A stretch of 64,000 bases of DNA, taken from the NCBI RefSeq assembly GCF_003992015.1, contig NZ_RQVK01000003.1, forward strand, positions 62,001-126,000. Reading direction: 5' to 3'. The position numbers and the translations under genes are program-made. Positions within the stretch are counted from its first letter, which is position 1, and each line of letters opens with the position of its first letter. Positions 44,544 through 53,767 of the stretch are shown here, piece after piece. This stretch comes from Veillonella sp. VA137 (lineage in GTDB: Bacteria; Bacillota; Negativicutes; Veillonellales; Veillonellaceae). The notes beneath the pieces are model-generated. The model worked only from the letters and a program-made list of their open reading frames with translations, was not told the DNA's origin and made no database searches.

Positions 44544-45752
44544 ATGGAATATATTAAACGCCCTAAGTACTTAACCCAAATAGAACCATTCATTGATAAG
44601 CCTGTAATTAAAATTCTCACAGGTATGCGCCGTGTTGGGAAATCTACTTTATTAACGATCATCAAAGATACCATCTTACAAGAAGTATCTGATGAACGCA
44701 AAGTTTATATTAACTTTGAATCCTTAGAATTTTTAGAGATAAACAATGCCACATTATTGGCAAAATATCTCATAGAAACAACAAAGCACTTGGATGGGAA
44801 GCTTTACTATTTCTTTGACGAGATACAGTTAGTGGAAGATTGGGAAAAAGTTGTAAATGGTCTACGTGTTGGTAAAGATTGCGACATCTATATTACTGGT
44901 TCCAACTCCACCTTAATCTCTGGCGAACTTGCTACACTTCTTGCTGGCAGATATGTAGAGTTTGAAATACAGCCATTTACATTTGATGAGTTTATTGAAG
45001 TATTCCAAGAGAAACCCCTGAGTAAGGAAGAGCTGTTCACTAAGTTTATCCAATTAGGTGGCATGCCTACCTTAAAATACTTTAACTTAGAAGAAAATAG
45101 TAGTTATAAATATCTAAATGATGTGTATCATACGGTTTTGATCAAAGACGTATTGACACACAATAAAATTCGCGATGTGGATATTTTCAATCGAATCCTA
45201 TCATTTACTATACAAAATATAGGGTCCCCCGTTTCTGCAACTAGTATTAAAAAATATTTAAAGAGCGAGCATCGGGATGTTTCCATTGATACTATACTGA
45301 ATTATTTAGACTATTGTCAGCAAGCTTTCATCCTAAAAAAGGTGTCTAGATTTGATACGGTCGGTAAAAAGAATCTTAAAATTGATGAAAAATATTACCT
45401 TACGGATCATGGATTTCGGGCTGCCAAAGGGTATTCTAATACGAAAGATATTGAAAGAACCCTGGAAAATATCATATATATTGAGCTAATTTCTAGAGGA
45501 TATACCGTAGAAATTGGGAAGGTAAAAGATATGGAAATCGACTTTATTGCTACGAAGGATAAAGAACGAGTATACTATCAAGTGTCCTATCTTATGGAAA
45601 CAGAAGCTACACGACAACGTGAATTTGGTGTGTATGCGCATGTACAAGATAATTACCCTAAATTTGTTCTCTCCATGGATACCGTTGACTTTAGCCAAGA
45701 TGGAATCGTTCACAAACATGTGATTGATTTCTTGTTGGAAAACAGTTTATAA
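44544..45752 (+). CDS. AAA ATPase with DUF4143 (archaeal-type ATPase/nuclease family)
   Basis: A 402-residue protein starting MEYIKRPKYL at 44544, with GAGGTG six bases upstream; the GTG at 44535 is less likely. Residues 20-160 form the AAA domain: Walker A LTGMRRVGKSTLL, Walker B YYFFDEIQ, and the conserved ITGSNSTLISGELATLLAGRY segment. The C-terminal half is DUF4143, with LGGMPTLKYF and a nuclease-like core (EIGKVKDMEIDFIATKD ... YYQVSY). The family is common in bacteria, often near toxin-antitoxin genes, and its cellular role is unclear. A palindrome array precedes it and a decayed paralogue lies at 43856. Confidence 0.85.
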   Translation: MEYIKRPKYLTQIEPFIDKPVIKILTGMRRVGKSTLLTIIKDTILQEVSDERKVYINFESLEFLEINNATLLAKYLIETTKHLDGKLYYFFDEIQLVEDWEKVVNGLRVGKDCDIYITGSNSTLISGELATLLAGRYVEFEIQPFTFDEFIEVFQEKPLSKEELFTKFIQLGGMPTLKYFNLEENSSYKYLNDVYHTVLIKDVLTHNKIRDVDIFNRILSFTIQNIGSPVSATSIKKYLKSEHRDVSIDTILNYLDYCQQAFILKKVSRFDTVGKKNLKIDEKYYLTDHGFRAAKGYSNTKDIERTLENIIYIELISRGYTVEIGKVKDMEIDFIATKDKERVYYQVSYLMETEATRQREFGVYAHVQDNYPKFVLSMDTVDFSQDGIVHKHVIDFLLENSL

Positions 45753-45841
45753 ATGTATAAATGCTATCATAAGAATGTACAGAAATGATGATATAAGACT
45801 GTACTAAATGAATAGCCCCCACATTCTAGTATAAAGTATAC

Positions 45842-45874
45842 AAAAGCACAGGGCTCGCGTCCCTGTGCTTTTTA
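45842..45874. terminator. Terminator after the ATPase gene
   Basis: AAGCACAGGG pairs with CCCTGTGCTT around CTCGCGT, followed by TTTATAT on the plus strand. It also ends the convergent small gene. Confidence 0.75.
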
Positions 45875-46072
45875 TATACCATATTTCTTCATAAAAAATG
45901 CATCTACTTCATCTATACCATAGGTTTTATCATTCTTTAACGAATCTATTCCTTTTTGCAATTCCTTATCTAATTCTTCCTTCGATAAACTAGCTAAGGA
46001 TACTAATGTATCCGGTTTATTTTCTTTTGGTACCGCATGTGTATTTTTAGATACACGACCTATATTCCCCAT
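45872..46072 (-). CDS. Small antitoxin-like protein, no toxin partner seen
   Basis: A 66-residue protein. The C-terminal half, SLSKEELDKELQKGIDSL then YGIDEVDAFFMKKYGI, resembles the toxin-binding tail of RelB/DinJ-like antitoxins, in which a helix with Glu/Lys repeats is followed by an EVFAxxxKKYGI-like end. The N-terminal 27 residues are polar and do not give a clear DNA-binding fold. No toxin gene lies next to it. AAGGATAGG lies 9 to 14 bases before the ATG. It could be an orphan antitoxin or simply a small hypothetical protein. Confidence 0.55.
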   Translation of the reverse strand: MGNIGRVSKNTHAVPKENKPDTLVSLASLSKEELDKELQKGIDSLKNDKTYGIDEVDAFFMKKYGI

Positions 46073-46363
46073 ATTTATATACCTATCCTTTTTATTTCAT
46101 TAATGGCTTTATTTTTATAATACCGCTACTAAATACTAATACACTATTGTTTTAACTTTTATCTAATATCATTATACACTGCTGCATCAAAGCTCACAAC
46201 ACTCTACCTATTAATCATCTCTCCCCCTATCTTTTTAGTATGCATTTTTAGTATAATAAGAGGTAGTTTATAACTATATACCTATGAAAGCGTGCATTCT
46301 ATCCAGGCTTTCATAATAATTCATAAATATATTGTTATTATAGATAAGGTAGGAGTTACTTTC

Positions 46364-47392
46364 ATGGAAAAGAAACTGATTTTTAATGAACATGGTGACC
46401 GTGGCACGCAAAGTATGGTGGGCGGTAATACGACGAATTTACGGGAATGGAATCGTATTAAGTACGATTGGGCGAATACATTGTATCGCACGATGCTGAA
46501 CAATTTCTGGATTCCTGAAGAAATTTCTTTGAACGAAGATATTAAGCAATTCCCTTATTTAACGGACAGCGAGCGCCGTGCATTTGACAAAATTATTTCC
46601 TTCTTAAACTTCTTGGACTCCATTCAAAGCGAGAACTTGCCAAACTTAAGCCGTTATATTACAGCATCTGAAGTGGCTTCTTTATTGAATATCCAAGCAT
46701 TCCAAGAAGAAATTCACGCTCAATCCTATTCTTATATTTTGGATACGGTAACGAATCCAATTACTCGTGACCGCATTTATGATGAGTGGCGTACAGACGA
46801 GCATTTATTGGCTCGTAACCGTTTCATCGCCGACATTTACCAACGCTTCAGTGATGAACCATCAGAACACAATTTGATCCGTACAATCATGGCGAATTAC
46901 ATCTTAGAAGGCATTTATTTCTACTCTGGATTTAGCTTCTTCTACACATTGGCTCGCCAAGGCAAAATGACTGCTACTTCCACAATCTTTAAATATATCA
47001 ATCGTGACGAAGTAACTCACTTAGTATTGTTCCAAAACATTATCCGTGAACTTCGCATCGAACGCCCTGAATTATTCACTGCTGAACTAGAAGCTGAGTT
47101 AACACAAATGCTTCGTGAAGGTACTGAAAATGAAATTGCTTGGGGCCAATACATCACTGATGACAAAATCTTGGGCATCAACAACACATTAATCGAACGC
47201 TACATCAAATACTTAGCGAACCAACGTGCTGATTCCATCGGCTTGCAACCATTATATCCAGACATCAAGGAAAATCCTATGGCTTGGATTGAAAGTTTCT
47301 CCAACTTGAACAGCACAAAAACTGACTTCTTTGAGGCGAAAGTTACAAACTATACAAAAGCTGCTGCATTCGATTTCGACGATTTGGAGTAA
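46364..47392 (+). CDS. nrdB: Ribonucleoside-diphosphate reductase small subunit, class Ia
   Basis: Carries the di-iron centre and tyrosyl radical for NrdA. The start at 46364 (MEKKLIFNEHG, 342 residues) follows AGGAG; the frame extends upstream to 46292 without a site. Ligand-bearing helices are visible: LDSIQSENL, EEIHAQSYSYI (with the likely radical Tyr), NYILEGIYFY and NRDEVTHLVLF. The gene has its own upstream region and is separated from nrdA by accessory DNA. A terminator follows at 47418. Confidence 0.95.
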   Translation: MEKKLIFNEHGDRGTQSMVGGNTTNLREWNRIKYDWANTLYRTMLNNFWIPEEISLNEDIKQFPYLTDSERRAFDKIISFLNFLDSIQSENLPNLSRYITASEVASLLNIQAFQEEIHAQSYSYILDTVTNPITRDRIYDEWRTDEHLLARNRFIADIYQRFSDEPSEHNLIRTIMANYILEGIYFYSGFSFFYTLARQGKMTATSTIFKYINRDEVTHLVLFQNIIRELRIERPELFTAELEAELTQMLREGTENEIAWGQYITDDKILGINNTLIERYIKYLANQRADSIGLQPLYPDIKENPMAWIESFSNLNSTKTDFFEAKVTNYTKAAAFDFDDLE

Positions 47393-47417
47393 TAATGCCT
47401 ATAAGCTTATATACATA

Positions 47418-47460
47418 AAAGCTACACGTAGATATATTCTACTGTGTAGCTTTTTGTTTT
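47418..47460 (+). terminator. nrdB terminator
   Basis: AAAGCTACAC pairs with GTGTAGCTTT and is followed by a T-rich tract, 26 bases after the stop. Confidence 0.85.
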
Positions 47461-47477
47461 CCCTATTACTCTGTAAA

Positions 47478-47560
47478 TTTTACAACTTTAAAATTCAATG
47501 AGCTTTATACTTATCTAGGCTCATTGCTATTAAAACCAACTCCTGTTGACCTATAACTCT
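47478..47560. repeat. Dispersed repeat, second copy
   Basis: ATTCAATGAGC ... CTAGGCTCATTGCTATT-AAACCAACTC matches the unit at 36675-36755 over about 80 bases in the same orientation. It follows nrdB. Confidence 0.65.
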
Positions 47561-47571
47561 TATTTGATTAC

Positions 47572-47612
47572 AAAAAAATATTGGAACTACCCATATAAGA
47601 GTAGTTCCAACA
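47572..47612 (-). terminator. brnQ terminator
   Basis: TTGGAACTAC pairs with GTAGTTCCAA and is followed by TATTTTTTTG on the minus strand. Confidence 0.8.
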
Positions 47613-47626
47613 TATATAAAAGAATC

Positions 47627-48958
47627 TTAGTTTGCTTTCACCAACGCCCGATGAATCAATCCAATCACAAATCCTACACCGCCGAACACAACCCAATCCA
47701 TACCGATGCCGTGCATTGGCACTTGTGTAGCGAAGAACTGTCCTAGGCTACCTAAGTCTACGCTCGCCGTTTCTAAGCCAGATACAAGGGCTGTAATGAA
47801 GGTTGCCCCTACTGTCCAGGCATACACGCATTGGCGACCATTGAATACTGGATGTAAAAACGCCAATACAATCAATGCGATGGATAATGGGTACAGGAAC
47901 ATCAATACAGGAATGGCTGCGGTAATGATGGTTTTCAATCCAAACATGCCTACCCCGAAAGAAATCAATACGAACAGTACTGCATAGGCTTTATAGGATA
48001 AACCACCAAATTGTGTACTAAAGTACTGCCCGCAAGAGGTAACCAGTCCAATGCTCGTCGTCAAACACGCTAGCAATACGATAACTGCCAAGATCATAGC
48101 CCCTAAGTCGCCGAATAATAAGCGAGCTGATTCTGCTAATACAGGTGCTCCCGTATCTAGGATGCCTAGCTGTTCTACGCTAGTAGCGCCTAAGCTGGCA
48201 ATGAATACATAGACCACACCTAAGCAACCTACGGCGATTAAGCCAGCTTTCAGTGTAGCACGTGTAATTTCATCACGTGTTTGTGCCCCTGAAAGCGTCA
48301 CAAATTCGATGACCAAAATGCCAAATACGAAGGATGCCAACGCATCTAATGTGTTGTACCCATCTAAGAACCCTTGTAAGAAAGCTGTTCCACTAGTAGC
48401 GTAAGCCTCTGTTGGCGTACCGTAGCTCCCCAAAGGAGTAATCAAAGATTTAATAATCAACACCACAATTGTCACTAACAAGGCTGGTGTTAACACTTTA
48501 CCAATGCGATTCACCAGTTTTTGTGGATTAATAGATAGCCACAAGGTCAATAGGAAGAAAGCAATGAGGAACAGGGTTTGTGCTGTATCCGAGGCAGCAC
48601 CGCCTAAGAATGGTTTTACTGCAATTTCATAGGATACAGTCCCCGTACGAGGAATCGCAAAGGCAGGGCCGATAGATATATATAATGCCAATGTAAATAA
48701 GACCCCAAATACTGGATGTACGCGGCTAGCCAAACTTTGTACATTGCGACTACCAGAGTAGCCCATAGCCATTACCCCTAATAATGGCAGGCCTACACCA
48801 GTGACGATAAACCCTAAAATAGCCCACCACACATTAGTACCAGCATGTTGACCTAAGGTAGCGGGGAAGATTAAGTTACCTGCCCCAAAGAATAAAGCAA
48901 ACAGCATCAGGCCGATAGCAATATAGGCTCGCCCTGATAATTGAGTATGATCTGACAT
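47627..48958 (-). CDS. brnQ: Branched-chain amino acid:cation symporter
   Basis: Takes up leucine, isoleucine and valine with sodium or protons. The 443 residues from 48958 (MSDHTQLSGRAY, after AAAGGAG) have about twelve hydrophobic spans. Typical landmarks are FALFFGAGNLIFPATLG near the N-terminus, GPAFAIPRTGTVSYEI and YNTLDALASFVFGI. It stands alone and complements the leucine synthesis operon. Confidence 0.93.
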   Translation of the reverse strand: MSDHTQLSGRAYIAIGLMLFALFFGAGNLIFPATLGQHAGTNVWWAILGFIVTGVGLPLLGVMAMGYSGSRNVQSLASRVHPVFGVLFTLALYISIGPAFAIPRTGTVSYEIAVKPFLGGAASDTAQTLFLIAFFLLTLWLSINPQKLVNRIGKVLTPALLVTIVVLIIKSLITPLGSYGTPTEAYATSGTAFLQGFLDGYNTLDALASFVFGILVIEFVTLSGAQTRDEITRATLKAGLIAVGCLGVVYVFIASLGATSVEQLGILDTGAPVLAESARLLFGDLGAMILAVIVLLACLTTSIGLVTSCGQYFSTQFGGLSYKAYAVLFVLISFGVGMFGLKTIITAAIPVLMFLYPLSIALIVLAFLHPVFNGRQCVYAWTVGATFITALVSGLETASVDLGSLGQFFATQVPMHGIGMDWVVFGGVGFVIGLIHRALVKAN

Positions 48959-49055
48959 ACGCTCTCCTTTCAAATACATTCTATACTAACAAATATACAC
49001 TGTATAAAAACAATTTTTATGCTTATTTTCTTATTATATCTAATTATAGACGAAA

Positions 49056-49088
49056 TAAAAAGCCATTTCCCTCGTCGGAAATGGCTTT
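49056..49088 (-). terminator. Terminator after the molybdopterin oxidoreductase gene
   Basis: AAAGCCATTTCC pairs with GGAAATGGCTTT, followed by TTATTTCG on the minus strand. Confidence 0.7.
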
Positions 49089-49165
49089 GTCTATACTGAT
49101 TATGCATATACAGGCGAGCTATAATTGATAGATAAATTACATGGATTAACTATAGCCTACCCTTT

Positions 49166-51169
49166 TTAATCGCATGGTTCTACATCCACTTTTACATCGT
49201 AAAATGTACTTCCCCAACCATAGTCAGTAGGTCGTGAGGCAGTCAGCACATTCATAGTATATGTTGGATCATGAGACTGCGATTGCCACCATACGCCACA
49301 GCTCACAATCGTCCCTTTAGCCACCGTGTCGTCAATGCCCAAAGCAATTCGCAAGGACCCTCGCTCATTATACAAGCTCACAAACTCGCTGTGTAATACC
49401 CCTTTGCTGAGAGCATCCTCTGGATGCATGCGAGCCATCATCTGAGGTACATCCGCTTGTAACTCGCAAAAAGAAGAGTCCAATATGCGTGGGTCTGTTC
49501 CATTGATGAGGAAGAACTCCGCCGTATCCCCATGAGCTTCACGATACACAGGATATGGATCAGCCTCTATTGGATTGTATAACTCGATTTTACCTGATGG
49601 TGTACCGTACTCCAGCTTATACGTGTCTGATAAGTCCATTTCCACCAGCTCCCCTGCCAAGATTCTATCTTGTATATCTACTGGAATCGATGCATGTCGT
49701 ACAATGTCTTCTATCATCTCTAGCTCTGACATGGCAAACACAGGATTATCAATACCCATCGCTTTGGCAATGCTACAGATAGTATTCCAATTAGAACGAC
49801 TTTCACCAACTGGAGGAATGGCTTGATACCCACAACCGATGGTGTAATGTCCGTAGGAATTATATACATCATTGTGCTCTACAGACGATGTGGCAGGGAG
49901 TACAATGTCCGCATACTTCGCCGTATCTGTCATAAATCGTTCATGAACGACTGTGAACAGGTCCTCTCTCGATAATCCTTTACGCACCACTGTTTGGTCC
50001 GGCGATGTCACCGCTGGATTACTAGAGTATACATATAAGGCTTTAATCGGTGGGTTAGCTGCTTCTGTTAACATCGGTCCTAAATGAATCATTGGGTTCA
50101 ATCGGGTTTCTTTCGTCTGAAAGCGCTCCCAGCTGACACACTTACCGCCAACAAATTGACTACCTGATGCACTCGATAACAAGCCCCCTCCTTTTTGTAG
50201 ATATGCGCCCACCAAAGCCGGTAGTGCTACCACACACCGCACTGTATTGGCTCCATTTCCATACCGCGAAAGCCCACTACCTAGGCGAATAAATGGTGCC
50301 ATCGCACTTCCATAGGCACGAGCAAACTGAATGATTCGTTCCTCTGGCACGCCTGTGATTTGCGCTACTTTCGATGGAGGATACTGAGAAATGACAGTAT
50401 CCCGGAATCCTTCATAGCCTTGTACATAACGATCGATAAACTCCTCATTCACCAATCCTTCTTTGGCTAACACATGAGCTACCCCCAAGGCGAAAGCGCC
50501 ATCTGTGCCCGGCCGCAAAATAATGACTTCATCCGCTAATTTTGTTGTCTCTGTGTGGTGGGTATCAATTACCCACAGCTTAGCACCTTGTTGACGAGCT
50601 ATGGTCACATCGTGTAAGACATGTACATCCGTCGCCACTGCATTGAGGCTCCACAGCACCACGCAATCACTGTGTTGTATATCTTGTGGACGATTCCCCA
50701 ACGTGTTTCCCATAAGGCTAGCCCAACCATATCGCTTTGCGGGGGAACAAATTCCCTTATCTTGACGGGTAGCACCTAATATAGCAAAGAGCGGATCCCC
50801 TGCGCTTTTTTGTAAAATTCCCATGGTTCCTGCATAGGAATAAGGCATGATACTTTCAGAACCATAGGTGTCGATACAATATTGAAATCGCTCTGCAATT
50901 TCTTGTAATGCTTCGTCCCATGTGATAGGTGTAAATTGGCCGCTTCCCTTAGGGCCTGTACGGCGCAAAGGGGTGGTCAGACGTCCACTATGGTGGACGG
51001 TTCGTTCATAATGTTGCATTTTTTGGCACAGTGTTCCTCGTGTGAAACTATGCGTTTTCATACCTCGTACCTGTTGCAACTGGTCTCCCTCAATGGTCAA
51101 GGTCAATCCACAGGCATCTGGGCAATCATAGGGACATACTGATGTCCTTGTCTGTATGGGCTTCATCAT
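49166..51169 (-). CDS. Molybdopterin-dependent oxidoreductase
   Basis: A 667-residue catalytic subunit of the DMSO reductase superfamily. The N-terminal 4Fe-4S motif is CPYDCPDACG followed by the fourth Cys in TLCQKM; molybdopterin-binding regions follow (SYAGTMGILQKS, GICSPAKRYGWASLMG, SNPAVTSPDQ). No twin-arginine signal is present, so it should stay in the cytoplasm. No electron-transfer or membrane subunit and no cofactor gene is nearby. The active-site ligand region has neither Sec nor an obvious Cys, so it is not a standard formate dehydrogenase. The substrate is unknown. A very acidic protein is encoded 13 bases upstream. Confidence 0.85.
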   Translation of the reverse strand: MMKPIQTRTSVCPYDCPDACGLTLTIEGDQLQQVRGMKTHSFTRGTLCQKMQHYERTVHHSGRLTTPLRRTGPKGSGQFTPITWDEALQEIAERFQYCIDTYGSESIMPYSYAGTMGILQKSAGDPLFAILGATRQDKGICSPAKRYGWASLMGNTLGNRPQDIQHSDCVVLWSLNAVATDVHVLHDVTIARQQGAKLWVIDTHHTETTKLADEVIILRPGTDGAFALGVAHVLAKEGLVNEEFIDRYVQGYEGFRDTVISQYPPSKVAQITGVPEERIIQFARAYGSAMAPFIRLGSGLSRYGNGANTVRCVVALPALVGAYLQKGGGLLSSASGSQFVGGKCVSWERFQTKETRLNPMIHLGPMLTEAANPPIKALYVYSSNPAVTSPDQTVVRKGLSREDLFTVVHERFMTDTAKYADIVLPATSSVEHNDVYNSYGHYTIGCGYQAIPPVGESRSNWNTICSIAKAMGIDNPVFAMSELEMIEDIVRHASIPVDIQDRILAGELVEMDLSDTYKLEYGTPSGKIELYNPIEADPYPVYREAHGDTAEFFLINGTDPRILDSSFCELQADVPQMMARMHPEDALSKGVLHSEFVSLYNERGSLRIALGIDDTVAKGTIVSCGVWWQSQSHDPTYTMNVLTASRPTDYGWGSTFYDVKVDVEPCD

Positions 51170-51182
51170 TATTCATTCCTTA

Positions 51183-51659
51183 CTAGTCATCATCAAAGTC
51201 ATCAAACAAGTCAACGTCAACGTCAAAGTCGAAGTCAAAACTATCTCCAGAATCATGACTGTAGTGATCAGAGTCTTCGGACTCTCGCTCGTCATATTCT
51301 AACTCATCTTCCATAATATCATTATAGTTGTCACGGAAAAACCGGTCTTGTTCTGTTTCATTTGCATCGGGAGAATCATAGTCTTCATTAGAGTCTTCTG
51401 ACAATACATCTGATTGTCTATAATCGCGAATCGTCATGGATGCATAAGGGTCCACAGGTCCACTGTTTTCCGCTGAATCTTCAATTTCTACCATATCCAT
51501 AGCTCGATTCAAATCTTTAGGCGTTCCCTCTTGTTGCACCATATCCAAAAACTCATCCGAACTTACTTCACTTACTAGGGTATCCATATCTTCTACCACT
51601 GATGGATCCTTTTGTGGTTCTATGGTTTGTAATTGACCTTTTTGTAAAAATCGATTCAT
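51183..51659 (-). CDS. Very acidic protein with Asp/Phe-rich tail
   Basis: A 158-residue protein of unknown family. About a third of residues are Asp or Glu, and the last 20 alternate Asp with Phe or Val (DSFDFDFDVDVDLFDDFDDD). No membrane segment, cysteine cluster or globular domain was recognised, so it is probably disordered. It lies 13 bases before the molybdopterin oxidoreductase gene and is likely cotranscribed. It could be a chaperone-like or metal-binding partner, but that is a guess. Confidence 0.65.
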   Translation of the reverse strand: MNRFLQKGQLQTIEPQKDPSVVEDMDTLVSEVSSDEFLDMVQQEGTPKDLNRAMDMVEIEDSAENSGPVDPYASMTIRDYRQSDVLSEDSNEDYDSPDANETEQDRFFRDNYNDIMEDELEYDERESEDSDHYSHDSGDSFDFDFDVDVDLFDDFDDD

Positions 51660-51774
51660 TCTCTGCCGCCCCTTTCTCCATCTCTCAACTATTATATGTA
51701 TTATACCACCTATAGCTAGATTTTCACTATATCCCCTTATCTATCACCTTGTAAAGGTATCCCCTATATACTGA

Positions 51775-51800
51775 AAGGACCCCTGAACAGGGGTCCTCAT
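51775..51800 (-). terminator. dps terminator
   Basis: GGACCCCTG pairs with CAGGGGTCC around AA, with a short TTTC after it on the minus strand, about 100 bases past the Dps stop. Confidence 0.55.
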
Positions 51801-51901
51801 GTATAGTTGTATAGTATAGTTGTATAGTGTTAGTAATGTTCAGGATAGTATCACATATAATGGAGTGTATGTGATTAGTTCGATGTTACTTTCAGGAGGA
51901 G

Positions 51902-52336
51902 TTAGCCTAAAGTAGCACGTAAGAACCATAATTGTTTTTCATAGTAAGCGATGTGATCTTCCATGATAGCTACTAATCCAAAGTTGCCTTCTTCATCAGC
52001 AGATTCACGAATGGCACGAGCTTCTTTATTCAACAATTCAAAGTCTCCTACTAAGAATTTATAAACTTGTTCTACAGAGAATTTGTTGCCTGGTTCTTCT
52101 TTTAAAGATGCAATTTCTAAATATTTTGCCACATGTACTACAGGTTCTTCACCTTGCATTTTTACATGTTCAGCCACTGCATCATAATAGTCGAATGCTA
52201 CATCGTAGACTTCTTCTAAATATTTGTGAGCTGGCACAAATTGAGATCCTACTACATTAAAATGGAAATTGTGAAGTTTAATATTCCAAATTGCTAAGTT
52301 TGCAATATATTGGTTGACTGCTTGTAAGTTTTTCAT
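51902..52336 (-). CDS. dps: Dps/ferritin-like iron-storage protein
   Basis: A 144-residue protein forming a 12-subunit cage that oxidises ferrous iron with peroxide and protects DNA. The start at 52336 (MKNLQAVNQY) follows AAAGGAGAACAAG. The ferroxidase helix reads KLHNFHFNVVGSQFVPAHKYLEEVYDVAFDYYDAVAE, with the conserved His and the Asp/Glu pair in place. It is monocistronic. A peroxide-responsive regulator is plausible but no operator was identified. Confidence 0.92.
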   Translation of the reverse strand: MKNLQAVNQYIANLAIWNIKLHNFHFNVVGSQFVPAHKYLEEVYDVAFDYYDAVAEHVKMQGEEPVVHVAKYLEIASLKEEPGNKFSVEQVYKFLVGDFELLNKEARAIRESADEEGNFGLVAIMEDHIAYYEKQLWFLRATLG

Positions 52337-52475
52337 AACTTGTTCTCCTTTTCTTAGTTTTTTGCTAATTAGTATAATTAGCAATTAATAATTATTATTT
52401 GTTATGTACATATCTTAGCATAGTATATTAGAAAATGCAATAGTTTTTCATATAGTTTATCGAAATATTTGAATG

Positions 52476-52512
52476 TAAAAAGTTCCCGTTACCTATAACG
52501 CAACGAGAACTT
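52476..52512 (-). terminator. Terminator of the arsR-dinB-tauE operon
   Basis: AAGTTCCCGTT pairs with AACGAGAACTT and is followed by TTTTTAC on the minus strand. Confidence 0.65.
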
Positions 52513-52522
52513 ATATCATATA

Positions 52523-52945
52523 TTATTCACTTTTCTTAATAAATCCTTGTGTAGCGCTGTACAAGCAGAACCATACAAAGAAACTAGCCCCTGTAATAAT
52601 CAAATACATGGTGTCTGTTAACTCACCCGAACGATACATCGCCAAGGTGTAAAAGAAGGCAGTCATGGTCATCAGAATATAGGATAATACGTAGCGCATA
52701 CCACGCTCTACCTCTGCATCGGTGAACATTTCTTTCTTGAAACGCATCCAGTAAATCCCACAAAGAACTAAGCCGCCCAACATATTAGCAGCTAGTAAAC
52801 TCATGTCTGCCCTGCCATTAAAGAACCAGCACAACGCCAAATGATTGATGAATAGCATCCATTTGATCATCGTCGTCAAACGGGCTGTTGTAATCGTTTG
52901 CTGTGGCTGTGATTGGTGTTGCTTCTTTTTCTTTCCTTTTCCCAT
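52523..52945 (-). CDS. Small membrane protein of unknown function
   Basis: A 140-residue protein with a basic N-terminus (GKGKKKKQHQSQPQQ) and about four hydrophobic spans (about residues 28-42, 50-65, 84-103, 113-133). No family was recognised. It follows the TauE-type permease by 33 bases at the end of the five-gene operon and may be a companion of that permease. Confidence 0.7.
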   Translation of the reverse strand: MGKGKKKKQHQSQPQQTITTARLTTMIKWMLFINHLALCWFFNGRADMSLLAANMLGGLVLCGIYWMRFKKEMFTDAEVERGMRYVLSYILMTMTAFFYTLAMYRSGELTDTMYLIITGASFFVWFCLYSATQGFIKKSE

Positions 52946-52978
52946 AGTATCCTCTTTAATTAATCTATTCCTTGTTCC

Positions 52979-53764
52979 TTAGAACAATACGTGAGATGTG
53001 TAAATCAATCGCAACGCTAAAATGCCAACCCCAATAGATAGGCCAATCAAGATTGTTTTTGCTCGTAATCGTTTCGCAATGTAGGCACCTAGTTGCCCAC
53101 CTAGTAAGGCACCAATACCGCAAGGGATGGCCACTTCAAAATGAATATGTCCGTTCAAGAAGTGCGTTAATGTCCCTACCGATGTGGAGGTAGCTAGGAT
53201 AAAATGACTCGTAGCCGTTGCCATATGCGTAGGGAATCCCATCATATAAATTAAGGCTGGCACGTGAATCAATCCACCACCGATACCAAATAAACTGGAT
53301 AAGAACCCTACCACAACACTCACCAATACACCAACTGTTTTATTATAGGTCAATTCTTCTAACTGCAAGGATTCTTCTTTACGCTCTCCTTTTCGCATGT
53401 TTTTGTAGCCAATAAACCCGGACATGATGAGCAAGAAAGAACCAAACCAGAATCGGAACCCACTACCATCAAAGTATTCCGCCACATGAGCGCCAATGAT
53501 GGATCCAGGGAAGGTAGCAATGCTAAATAAAATTGCTGCGCTGTAGAGTATTTTTTTCTGTTTCACATAGGCAATGGTTCCAGAAATAGCATTACAAGTT
53601 ACCGTAAACAACGAAGTACCTACCACCATGGCTGGTGTCCACTCTGGAAAAAAATATAAAAATACAGGTACAAAGATAATACCACCACCAGCACCAATGA
53701 TGGTTCCTAGTGCAGCCACAGCAACGCCTAACAAGATAAACCCTAATATACTGACTACATCCAT
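52979..53764 (-). CDS. TauE/SafE family membrane permease
   Basis: A 261-residue membrane protein with about eight spans in two repeats, each beginning with a Gly-rich GxxxGxxGGGG-type helix (GTIIGAGGGIIFVPVFL and SSLFGIGGGLIHVPALIY), the TauE/SafE hallmark. Family members export sulfite, sulfoacetate or other small organosulfur anions. The substrate is not shown. It starts four bases after the hypothetical gene upstream. Confidence 0.87.
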   Translation of the reverse strand: MDVVSILGFILLGVAVAALGTIIGAGGGIIFVPVFLYFFPEWTPAMVVGTSLFTVTCNAISGTIAYVKQKKILYSAAILFSIATFPGSIIGAHVAEYFDGSGFRFWFGSFLLIMSGFIGYKNMRKGERKEESLQLEELTYNKTVGVLVSVVVGFLSSLFGIGGGLIHVPALIYMMGFPTHMATATSHFILATSTSVGTLTHFLNGHIHFEVAIPCGIGALLGGQLGAYIAKRLRAKTILIGLSIGVGILALRLIYTSHVLF

Positions 53765-53767
53765 ATC

